7,983 nt of DNA, from the NCBI GenBank assembly GCA_943331415.1, contig CALQLM010000031.1, positions 1 through 7,983 of the forward strand, in the 5' to 3' direction. Below are positions 1 through 6,987 of this stretch, piece after piece (the stretch's first letter is position 1; each line of letters opens with the position of its first letter). The translations under genes were made by a program, and so were the position numbers. This stretch comes from Bifidobacterium breve (GTDB taxonomy: Bacteria > Actinomycetota > Actinomycetes > Mycobacteriales > Mycobacteriaceae). The notes beneath the pieces were generated by a model that was not told where the DNA came from, did not search any database, and saw nothing but the letters and a program-made list of their open reading frames with translations.

Positions 1-1
1 C

Positions 2-784
2 GGACCCACCGGCAGCCCGCCTGCCCAGACCCCGATGCCCTCCGGGCTTGCCATGCTGGACGCGATCAGTGCCTCCATGGAAATCAATCCGCCACCCGGA
101 AGTGATGCCGCGATAACACAGGCGATCGCACGGATCGGCGTTGGTCCGGGGTTGCAGGTCGCCGATGCCGGCCTGGGCCCATTGGCGAGAATCGCCGCGG
201 ATTTGGCTGTGCGCGTCGGGTTTGCGGCGGCCTCGTTTCGGACAGCGAGCAACCAGTACCTGGCGGCCCTCGGAAATCACGGGTGGGCGGCACCGCCTTC
301 CGCGATCGGTAACTACGGCACCGACTACAGGTTGCGCGCCGGGGTGTTCTTCGTCGGGCCTTGGGCGAACATTCGCGACGAGGCCATCTATGTGGGCGGC
401 CTGCTGGATCAAACGCTGCGGCCGTTGAACGGGCGTAACAGCTATCAGATCTACTTCGCGCCCGGACAGGAACCACCGGCTGACGCATTCTGGTCAGTGA
501 CCGTCTACGACCGCGATGGCAGCCTGGTGGCCAATCCGATCAACCGTTACAGCGTGAGCAGCAGCCGACCCGACGAATTAGTGCGTAGGGCGGATGGTTC
601 AGTCGTGATCGTCCTGTCCCGGAACGAACCCGTCGACACCACTGTCAATTGGCTGCCGGTTCCCGACGGAAGCTTCAGCGCATACCTCCGGATGTACCTG
701 CCACGTGAGCCAGCACTGGAGGGTGGTTGGCAGCCGCCGCCTATCACCCGGCTCTCGACGGCTGCGCCTACCCGCCGGTTGTAG
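2..784 (+). CDS. DUF1254/DUF1214 domain protein, 3' part
   Basis: The reading frame is open from the left edge (position 2) to the TAG at 782-784, so the true start lies upstream. About 260 residues are visible. The C-terminal half reads like the DUF1214 domain that follows DUF1254 in a large bacterial family: a G-x-D-Y-x-L-R-A stretch, then N-x-x-D-E-A-I-Y, then PPADAFWSVTVYD, then LVANPINRYS, a DGSVVIVLS strand, and finally NWLPVPDGSF with L-R-x-Y-P near the end. No catalytic residues are established for this family and its biochemical role is unknown; members are often secreted or envelope proteins in mycobacteria. The visible part has no signal peptide because the N-terminus is missing. 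It converges with the Ala-rich gene, with 24 bases between the two stop codons and no clear terminator there. Family assignment is secure from the motifs; function is not. Confidence 0.85.
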   Translation, partial: GPTGSPPAQTPMPSGLAMLDAISASMEINPPPGSDAAITQAIARIGVGPGLQVADAGLGPLARIAADLAVRVGFAAASFRTASNQYLAALGNHGWAAPPSAIGNYGTDYRLRAGVFFVGPWANIRDEAIYVGGLLDQTLRPLNGRNSYQIYFAPGQEPPADAFWSVTVYDRDGSLVANPINRYSVSSSRPDELVRRADGSVVIVLSRNEPVDTTVNWLPVPDGSFSAYLRMYLPREPALEGGWQPPPITRLSTAAPTRRL

Positions 785-808
785 ACCGGGTTCCTACTGC
801 GATCGACG

Positions 809-1696
809 CTAGGACGCCGCACCGGATCGGGCGGCCCGCTTGGCGACCGGGGGAGCCTTCGTGGGCGCCGACGCGGAGACGTCTGCGGCGGTGTTATCGC
901 GCTGCACGGCACGCGCCGATGTCCGGCGGGGAGCCTTCTGGCCTGCCGCTTCGACGGCCGCTGCGCGTGCCGCTCGTGCCGGGGTCGCGGCCAGGGGCAG
1001 CGGCGCGGGCCGCGCAGCCAACGCCGTCGCCACAGTGGTCTGCGCCGCGACGATGCCATCGACGGCGACCTGACCGCCTGCCACGAACGATGCGGCCACT
1101 CCCTGGACGCCACCCACGACCGCCGCGATGATGTTGGCGGGATTGAGGGTCAGCACGGCATTGACGAAGTTCTGGCCGGCCGTGATGACGGCACGCGTGA
1201 CGGTGTCCCATGCGCCGAACAGGCCCGCTCCGAGTTGGACCAGCGCCTCCGGCCGGGCCAGCAGCAGTGCTGACTCCACCGCGAGCTGGATCTGGCCGAT
1301 GTCGACCTGGGAGAGGACCAGCGGAACCAGGATCGCCTCGGCCGCCGCAGTCGCCGCATCCTCAACCGTAGTCAGCGCGCCGAGCGGATCCCGGCTGAAC
1401 ACCTGCTGGGTAGCGGTGATCAGGGTGGCCGGAAGCGTGGATAGGGACTGGGCGACACCCGCCCCGGCGTCGGCGAGTCCGACCGCCCACAGCGCGGCAT
1501 ACTCAACCTGGTTGGCGACGGCCTGCTTGGTGGCCGGAAAGTCGAAAATGTCCAGTACAGACGCCTGCAGTTCAACTGCGGCGTCGCTGATCCGCGGAAT
1601 CGTCACCTGCACGGGGCTGATCGCGGAGGTGGCGATGATGCTTGCGCCGACCAAGGCGGTTCCGGCGGCGGTGAAAGGGCGGCTTACGGCGATCAC
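809..1696 (-). CDS. Alanine-rich, probably exported mycobacterial protein of unknown function
   Basis: I chose the GTG at 1696 (295 residues) because an AGGAAATGAG stretch precedes it and because the protein then begins with a plausible export signal: a short polar start with Arg6, then a hydrophobic stretch (about residues 8-31) rich in Ala, Gly, Ile and Val. In-frame ATG codons at 1738 and 1798 would add a Cys- and Gln-containing stretch that looks untranslated. The middle (about residues 35-225) is Ala/Val/Leu-rich and amphipathic, with no charged catalytic signature, and could be helical and membrane- or envelope-associated. The last 55 or so residues switch to an Ala/Pro/Arg/Lys-rich basic tail that looks disordered. 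The composition resembles a multicopy group of mycobacterial hypothetical proteins, sometimes loosely labelled PE/PPE-like, but I see no PE or PPE motif. Function unknown. A palindrome sits in its promoter region (see 1722-1737). Confidence 0.72.
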   Translation of the reverse strand: MIAVSRPFTAAGTALVGASIIATSAISPVQVTIPRISDAAVELQASVLDIFDFPATKQAVANQVEYAALWAVGLADAGAGVAQSLSTLPATLITATQQVFSRDPLGALTTVEDAATAAAEAILVPLVLSQVDIGQIQLAVESALLLARPEALVQLGAGLFGAWDTVTRAVITAGQNFVNAVLTLNPANIIAAVVGGVQGVAASFVAGGQVAVDGIVAAQTTVATALAARPAPLPLAATPARAARAAAVEAAGQKAPRRTSARAVQRDNTAADVSASAPTKAPPVAKRAARSGAAS

Positions 1697-1721
1697 GGGA
1701 CACTCATTTCCTAGCGGTAAC

Positions 1722-1737
1722 TGTTTGCTGGCAAACA
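1722..1737. promoter_or_regulatory. Operator-like inverted repeat upstream of the Ala-rich gene
   Basis: A perfect inverted repeat, TGTTTGC-TG-GCAAACA on the plus strand, with 7-bp arms and a 2-bp centre, lies 25 bases upstream of the GTG at 1696. It overlaps a -10-like TATGTT on the minus strand (1739-1734), so a bound dimer would cover the core promoter. A near-copy of one arm (GCGAACA, 1753-1759) lies exactly 22 bp, about two helical turns, from the matching arm. The size and symmetry suit a TetR- or GntR-type dimer, but no regulator gene is visible in the window and the identity of any protein is unknown. Confidence 0.5.
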
Positions 1738-1739
1738 TA
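1734..1739 (-). promoter_or_regulatory. Candidate -10 element for the Ala-rich gene
   Basis: TATGTT on the minus strand fits the mycobacterial TANNNT -10 pattern. Transcription would start near 1727, giving a leader of roughly 30 bases before the GTG at 1696. No convincing -35 hexamer is visible, which is common in mycobacterial promoters. The element overlaps the palindrome at 1722-1737. Confidence 0.35.
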
Positions 1740-1766
1740 CACGCCGTCGGTTGCGAACACGAAACC

Positions 1767-1784
1767 GCCGCCCGCGCGGGTGGC
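1767..1784 (-). terminator. Possible GC-rich hairpin after gatD
   Basis: Eleven bases past the gatD stop codon the minus-strand transcript can form GCC-A-CCC (loop GCGC) GGG-C-GGC, that is two 3-bp blocks separated by one A-C mismatch. It is followed by GGTTTCGTG rather than a U tract. U-poor hairpins are proposed as terminators in mycobacteria, but this one is short and may be chance in GC-rich DNA. Confidence 0.25.
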
Positions 1785-1794
1785 AGAGAACGTG

Positions 1795-2508
1795 TCACAC
1801 CCGGCGGGGCGAAGCGAGACGTTCGCGACGCAGCCGGTCCACTTCGGGTAACTCCAAGGGCGGAAGCGGCCCGACGACCCGCGATAGCAGCAAGTCGGCA
1901 AGTTCAGGGTTGCGGGCCAGACAGGGCCCGTGCAGGTACGTTGCCACCACACTGCCCTGAAGCACCCCGTCGAAACCGTCACCCACCCGATTACCGGCAC
2001 CCTTGATCACCGCTGACAACGGCTGAGCGTCAGAGCCTAAAACCGTTCCGCCGCGGTGGTTTTCGAATCCGGTCAAGGGCTCGATCAAGCCCTCGACGAG
2101 GGGTGTGGCGACCACTTCGCCGATCGTGCGTTCCGATTGCGGTGACGTGGTGGCGTCCAGCAGCCCGACGCCGTCGACTCGTTCACCGGCCGAGGTCTCG
2201 TACCAGTGCCCGAGCACCTGGATCGCTGCGCAGATTGCCAGCACCGGCGCGCCACGGCTGGCGGCGCGCTGGAGGCCTTGATGGCGGAGCAGATGCCGAG
2301 TGGCCAATCGCTGCGCGTAATCCTCCGCACCACCGAGGGTGTACAGATCCAGCGAATCCGGCACCGGGTCGGAGAGGGTGATCTCGATGATCTCGGCGGC
2401 GATGCCGCGCAATCGCAACCGCTGTCGCAGCACGACGGCGTTTCCGCCGTCGCCGTAGGTGCCCATCACATCGGGGAGCACCAGGCCGATCCGTACCGCC
2501 TCAGTCAT
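1795..2508 (-). CDS. gatD: Lipid II isoglutaminyl synthase, glutamine amidotransferase subunit GatD
   Basis: GatD releases ammonia from glutamine and passes it to MurT, which amidates the D-Glu of the peptidoglycan stem peptide to D-isoglutamine in the cytoplasm. The 237-residue protein is a class I, CobB/CobQ-like amidotransferase of normal length. Visible features are the N-terminal strand and glycine loop LVLPDVMGTYGDGGNA (residues 9-24), the LGGAEDY segment (58-64), the nucleophile elbow at Cys93 in LAICAAIQVLG, the GFENHRGGT segment (147-155) and the catalytic His193 in TYLHGPC. The third catalytic residue is not expected in GatD itself; in structural work on the staphylococcal complex it is an Asp of MurT. 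The ATG at 2508 overlaps the end of murT by 8 bp, so the two subunits are probably translationally coupled. It is the counterpart of M. tuberculosis Rv3713, once named cobQ2; a cobyric acid role is unlikely because of the murT partner and the short length. Confidence 0.93.
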   Translation of the reverse strand: MTEAVRIGLVLPDVMGTYGDGGNAVVLRQRLRLRGIAAEIIEITLSDPVPDSLDLYTLGGAEDYAQRLATRHLLRHQGLQRAASRGAPVLAICAAIQVLGHWYETSAGERVDGVGLLDATTSPQSERTIGEVVATPLVEGLIEPLTGFENHRGGTVLGSDAQPLSAVIKGAGNRVGDGFDGVLQGSVVATYLHGPCLARNPELADLLLSRVVGPLPPLELPEVDRLRRERLASPRRV

Positions 2509-3778
2509 GGTGACGCTCCAGTGCCCGCTGCAACTGCAGGAATGCGGTGTAGTTGGCGACGACCTCGACGTGGCCAGGTGGGCATGTTGCGATGGCCTTC
2601 ACGATGTCGTGGACCAGGGTGTGCTCCACGCCCGCGTAACCCAGTCGCACCGCCAGATCCGTTCCGCGCTCGCCGGCTGCGACGACGGCCTTCCCTTGCC
2701 CACCTGCTCTTCGCGCGAGACGCTCATCACCGAAGTGCTCAAATTGCACATCCCACAGCCACGACAGGTCTTCGCCGTCCGGCACCTGCCCGTTGACGGC
2801 AATCACCACACCTGCTGCGGTCATGTCCACCATCGACAGCGCTTCCTGCCAGCCTGCGGGATTCTTCGCCAGCAGCAGTCGGGCGGTGTGGTCTGCGATC
2901 CGTACCGTGCGGTAGCGCCCGGCGACTTCATCGACACCTGATACCGCGGCAACCGCCGCCACCGGATCGGCACCCATCATCACCGCCGCGGCGACCGCCT
3001 GGGTGGCATTGCCGCGGTTCGCCGCACCCGGTAGTGCCAACCGCATCGGCAGCCCCAAACCATCAGGGCCATAGATCTTTTCGGCGTCAAACCACCATTG
3101 AGGTGTCGGGCGTTGGAAGTCTGTTCCGCTTGAGTGCCAGTGTGAGCCTTCCCGAACAATCACTTCTCCACTGCGCGGGCAACTCACCGAATCTCCCGCC
3201 CATCCGCCGCCGGCAGCCACCCACACCACGTTCGGACAGTCATAGGCCGCCGACGTCATCAGCACGTCGTCGCAATTGGCCACGATGACCGCCTCGGGGT
3301 GGTGGGACAGTCCGGTGCGCAGGGTGCGCTCAATGTGATTGATCTCGCCCACTCGGTCAAGTTGGTCGCGGGAGAGGTTGAGCAACACGATCACGGCAGG
3401 CCCGACCGCATCCGAGACGTGCGGTACATGCATCTCGTCGACCTCGAGCGCGGCCAGTCCGGCATCCCGATCGGCGGCCAGAGCGGCAACGAGGCCGGCG
3501 TCCATATTGGCGCCTTCGCCGTTGGTCGCCACCGGCCCCATAGTTTTCAGCGCTGCGGCCACCATTCGGGTGGTGGTGGACTTGCCATTGGTGCCGGTGA
3601 TGATCGCGGTGCGCCGCCCGACGCCCAGTTGCCCCAAAATCGAGCGATCGAGGGTCATCGCCACCAGGCCACCGATCATCGCCCCGGCGCCACGTCCGGT
3701 CACCCTGGAGGCCCAGCGTGCCGACGAGCCGAGCGCCAGCGCGGCACGTCCGCGCATTGTCATCGTGGGCCTGGGCAT
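2501..3778 (-). CDS. murT: Lipid II isoglutaminyl synthase, Mur ligase-like subunit MurT
   Basis: MurT is the ATP-using half of MurT-GatD: it activates the alpha-carboxylate of D-Glu in lipid II and accepts ammonia from GatD. From the ATG at 3778 (425 residues), the P-loop GTNGKSTTT is at residues 62-70, the NLSRDQLDR motif at 134-142, a KNPAGWQE segment at 305-312, and DGEDLSWLWDVQFE at 334-347; in staphylococcal structures the corresponding segment supplies an Asp to the amidotransferase active site. The family's Cys4 zinc-ribbon insert is present in outline (residues 199-224, SCPRSGE then WHSSGTDFQRP), but only Cys200 remains; the other three ligand positions are Ser, Ser and Thr. Start choice is uncertain: ATG 3778 has no ribosome site but lies 8 bases after a TAAACT -10 element and could be leaderless; ATG 3763 has an AGG six bases upstream; ATG 3757 is also possible. 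The first gene of a two-gene operon, divergent from dnaQ. Confidence 0.93.
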   Translation of the reverse strand: MPRPTMTMRGRAALALGSSARWASRVTGRGAGAMIGGLVAMTLDRSILGQLGVGRRTAIITGTNGKSTTTRMVAAALKTMGPVATNGEGANMDAGLVAALAADRDAGLAALEVDEMHVPHVSDAVGPAVIVLLNLSRDQLDRVGEINHIERTLRTGLSHHPEAVIVANCDDVLMTSAAYDCPNVVWVAAGGGWAGDSVSCPRSGEVIVREGSHWHSSGTDFQRPTPQWWFDAEKIYGPDGLGLPMRLALPGAANRGNATQAVAAAVMMGADPVAAVAAVSGVDEVAGRYRTVRIADHTARLLLAKNPAGWQEALSMVDMTAAGVVIAVNGQVPDGEDLSWLWDVQFEHFGDERLARRAGGQGKAVVAAGERGTDLAVRLGYAGVEHTLVHDIVKAIATCPPGHVEVVANYTAFLQLQRALERHHD

Positions 3779-3786
3779 GGCAGGTG

Positions 3787-3792
3787 AGTTTA
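3787..3792 (-). promoter_or_regulatory. Candidate -10 element for murT
   Basis: TAAACT on the minus strand fits TANNNT and ends 8 bases before the ATG at 3778, so murT-gatD mRNA could be leaderless or carry only a very short leader before ATG 3763. It lies in the degenerate first unit of the tandem repeat; the next two units carry TAAAAT at the same place (3805-3810 and 3822-3827). Confidence 0.35.
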
Positions 3793-3856
3793 TGCCGACT
3801 GAAGATTTTATTCCGACTGGGATTTTATTCCGACTGGGATTTCATTCCGACTGGGC
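3788..3856. repeat. 17-bp tandem repeat between divergent murT and dnaQ
   Basis: Three adjacent 17-bp units (3806-3822, 3823-3839, 3840-3856) follow TTTTATTCCGACTGGGA. The first two are identical and the third differs at two positions (a T-to-C change in the T run and the final base). A fourth, degenerate 18-base unit (3788-3805, with ATGCCGACTGAAG at its core) precedes them. The CCGACT core recurs at 3795, 3813, 3830 and 3847. The array is far more AT-rich than its surroundings and fills almost half of the 144-bp gap between the murT ATG and the dnaQ GTG. On the minus strand each unit carries a -10-like hexamer (TGAAAT, TAAAAT, TAAAAT, TAAACT in the direction of murT). It could be a multi-site operator, a promoter array, or a slippage-prone satellite; 17 bp is not a whole number of helical turns. 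Confidence 0.85.
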
Positions 3857-3922
3857 CACAGCACGCCCGACACGTATCCGATGTGCCGGTCGCTGTCGGG
3901 GGTGCGTGCCATCCTGAGGCTT

Positions 3923-4912
3923 GTGAGCCACACCTGGGGCCGGCCGGTCAGCGAGGCTGATGCCGGTTGGGTCGTTGTCGATGTCGAGACCTCGGGTTTT
4001 CATCCGCGCAATGCCCGCGTGCTTAGCGTGGCGGCACTGGCTCTGGACGCGCAGTGCAATGTTGAGCATTCCGTGGTCAGCCTGCTCAATCCCGGCGTGG
4101 ATCCGGGCCCGACCCATGTGCACGGACTGACCTCCGAGATGCTCGAGGATCAGCCGACGTTCGCCGATATCGCCGACGATCTCGCGGCGTTGATGCACGG
4201 ACGCACCCTGGTAGCCCACAACGCCGCCTTCGATTACTCGTTCCTGACCGCGGAAGCTGACCTGGCCCACACGGTTCTGCCCGTCGACGCCGCGATGTGC
4301 ACGGTCGAACTCGCCCGTCGGCTCGATCTGGGCTTGGACAACCTCCGGCTGGAAACCCTTGCCCGGCATTGGAATATCCCGCAGACCCGAGCCCATGACG
4401 CCTTCGATGACGCGCTGGTGCTTGCTCGCCTGCTGAACCCCGCACTGGAGCGGGCCCGCGAGCGCGATATCTGGCTGCCGGTGCGACCGCTGACCCGCCG
4501 ACGCTGGCCCAACGGCGCGGTCACGCACGAGGAGTTGCGACCGTTGAAGATGCTCGCCTCGCGGATGGCGTGTCCCTATATGAACCCGGGCCGCTACCGC
4601 AACGGCGAGCCGCTGGTTCAGGGCATGCGGGTGGCGCTGTCGGCTGAGGTGGATCGAACCCACGAGGAGTTGGTCGAACGCATTCTGCACGCTGGCCTTG
4701 CCTTCACCGACGCCGTCGACTCCGATACGTCGCTGGTCATTTGCAACGCCGCACAGCCCGACCACGGTAAGGGCTACCAGGCGCGTGAACTCGGCGTGCC
4801 GACCGTCTCCGACCAGCAATTCATCGACCGCGTGGGCGCAGTTGCCGACGGCACTGGTATCGACGCATTCGAGCAGTCGATCGACCAGGGCCAGCAGTTC
4901 GCGCTGTTCTGA
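3923..4912 (+). CDS. dnaQ: DnaQ-family 3'-5' exonuclease with BRCT-like C-terminus
   Basis: A DEDDh exonuclease related to the DNA polymerase III epsilon subunit. I chose the GTG at 3923 (329 residues, GAGG three bases upstream), which starts just before the exonuclease fold and gives the length I recall for M. tuberculosis Rv3711c; GTG 3902 and ATG 3881 are in-frame alternatives. Motif Exo I is VVVDVETSG with Asp20 and Glu22, Exo II is HNAAFDYSFL with Asp104, and Exo III is HDAFDD with His158 and Asp163, so all five metal and catalytic positions are present. Residues about 231-302 (GMRVALSAEVDRTHEELVER, then LVICN and a KGYQARELGVPTVSDQQF tail) look like a BRCT domain. Mycobacterial replicative proofreading has been attributed to the PHP domain of DnaE1, so this protein may act in repair or be accessory; that is knowledge of the group and not visible here. 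Convergent with leuA, four bases apart. Confidence 0.9.
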   Translation: MSHTWGRPVSEADAGWVVVDVETSGFHPRNARVLSVAALALDAQCNVEHSVVSLLNPGVDPGPTHVHGLTSEMLEDQPTFADIADDLAALMHGRTLVAHNAAFDYSFLTAEADLAHTVLPVDAAMCTVELARRLDLGLDNLRLETLARHWNIPQTRAHDAFDDALVLARLLNPALERARERDIWLPVRPLTRRRWPNGAVTHEELRPLKMLASRMACPYMNPGRYRNGEPLVQGMRVALSAEVDRTHEELVERILHAGLAFTDAVDSDTSLVICNAAQPDHGKGYQARELGVPTVSDQQFIDRVGAVADGTGIDAFEQSIDQGQQFALF

Positions 4913-4916
4913 GCGT

Positions 4917-6761
<1,845 letters not shown>

Positions 6762-6791
6762 TTAAGCTCCGGGAAGTTGAGAGGGGACTTC

Positions 6792-6851
6792 AGACCGGCG
6801 CATCGCAAACACCCGCGACAGGAAGCCGGTCTTGATCAGGCCCTGTCGCGG
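6792..6851 (-). ncRNA. leuA leader RNA: two crossing stems forming a putative pseudoknot (LEU-element type)
   Basis: On the minus-strand transcript, CCGCGACAGG (6851-6842) pairs perfectly with CCTGTCGCGG (6822-6813) over 10 bp, with a 19-base loop. Inside that loop, AGACCGGC (6832-6825) pairs perfectly over 8 bp with GCCGGTCT (6799-6792) downstream. The stems cross, so they either form an H-type pseudoknot or exclude one another. Arm one overlaps codons 12-15 of the leader peptide, just past its three Leu codons. The last arm ends 21 bases before the GGAG ribosome site of leuA. Comparative work on Actinobacteria has predicted a conserved pseudoknot, the LEU element, upstream of leuA; I believe this is an instance, but I have not aligned it. 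No U-rich terminator follows, so control may be on translation or by a U-less terminator. Confidence 0.75.
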
Positions 6852-6886
6852 CGTCCGAGAAGGAGCACCCGCTGCACTCTTTTCAC
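6836..6886 (-). CDS. Leucine-rich leader peptide of leuA
   Basis: A 16-codon frame runs from the GTG at 6886 (GGAG four bases upstream) to the TGA at 6836-6838 and encodes MKRVQRVLLLGRRDRA. Three consecutive Leu codons (CTC CTT CTC, residues 8-10) follow a Val codon. The peptide ends inside the loop of the first RNA stem, and its codons 12-15 form that stem's 5' arm, so a ribosome paused on the Leu codons would cover the arm and favour the other pairing. This is the layout of a ribosome-mediated, leucine-sensing leader. An alternative start is the GTG at 6877 (13 codons), which would be leaderless if transcription begins after the TACAGT at 6890-6885. Translation is inferred from position and composition only. 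Confidence 0.6.
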   Translation of the reverse strand: MKRVQRVLLLGRRDRA

Positions 6887-6890
6887 TGTA
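6885..6890 (-). promoter_or_regulatory. Candidate -10 element for the leuA transcript
   Basis: TACAGT on the minus strand fits TANNNT and ends seven bases before the GTG at 6877. It would start a transcript that begins with the leader peptide (short form), a leaderless layout common in mycobacteria. It competes with the longer leader frame, whose GTG at 6886 overlaps it, so only one of the two readings can hold for this promoter. No -35 consensus is seen. Confidence 0.35.
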
Positions 6891-6916
6891 CTCCGGTTGC
6901 CTCACCAGGCATAGTC

Positions 6917-6929
6917 GCCCTTTAAGGGC
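6917..6929. repeat. 13-base palindrome between the nitroreductase gene and leuA leader
   Basis: GCCCTTTAAGGGC has 6-bp arms around a single base. It lies 59 bases past the nitroreductase stop codon and about 30 bases upstream of the leuA leader start. It could be an operator near the leuA promoter or, as RNA, a small hairpin ending nitroreductase transcription (5-bp stem, 3-base loop). There is no further evidence for either. Confidence 0.3.
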
Positions 6930-6987
6930 CGATTCCGGAGGTCCGCAAGCCGCGCGGGCATTCACCGAGGCACCGGGATCGGGGGCC

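Noticed and set aside
785..808. Bidirectional terminator between the convergent DUF1254 and Ala-rich genes
   Set aside because: Only a 5-bp TCCTA/TAGGA match around a 13-base loop is visible, with no U tract.
547..1113. 188-codon minus-strand frame across the convergent ends of the DUF1254 and Ala-rich genes
   Set aside because: Arg/Pro-rich composition and overlap with two better supported frames mark it as a shadow.
1128..2006. 292-codon open frame on the plus strand opposite the Ala-rich gene and the end of gatD
   Set aside because: It spans the antisense of one gene, an intergenic region and part of gatD, has low-complexity composition, and matches nothing recognisable.
3788..3856. CRISPR array
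   Set aside because: The 17-bp units are directly adjacent with no spacers, and no cas genes are nearby.
3339..3917. Plus-strand frame that reads through the 17-bp repeats as a repeated peptide
   Set aside because: Most of it is antisense to murT; the apparent peptide repeat is only the DNA repeat read in three frames, as 17 is not a multiple of three.
6773..6791. Small hairpin GAAGT/ACTTC directly before the leuA ribosome site
   Set aside because: Only five base pairs with a nine-base loop; too weak to call a terminator or a sequestering hairpin.
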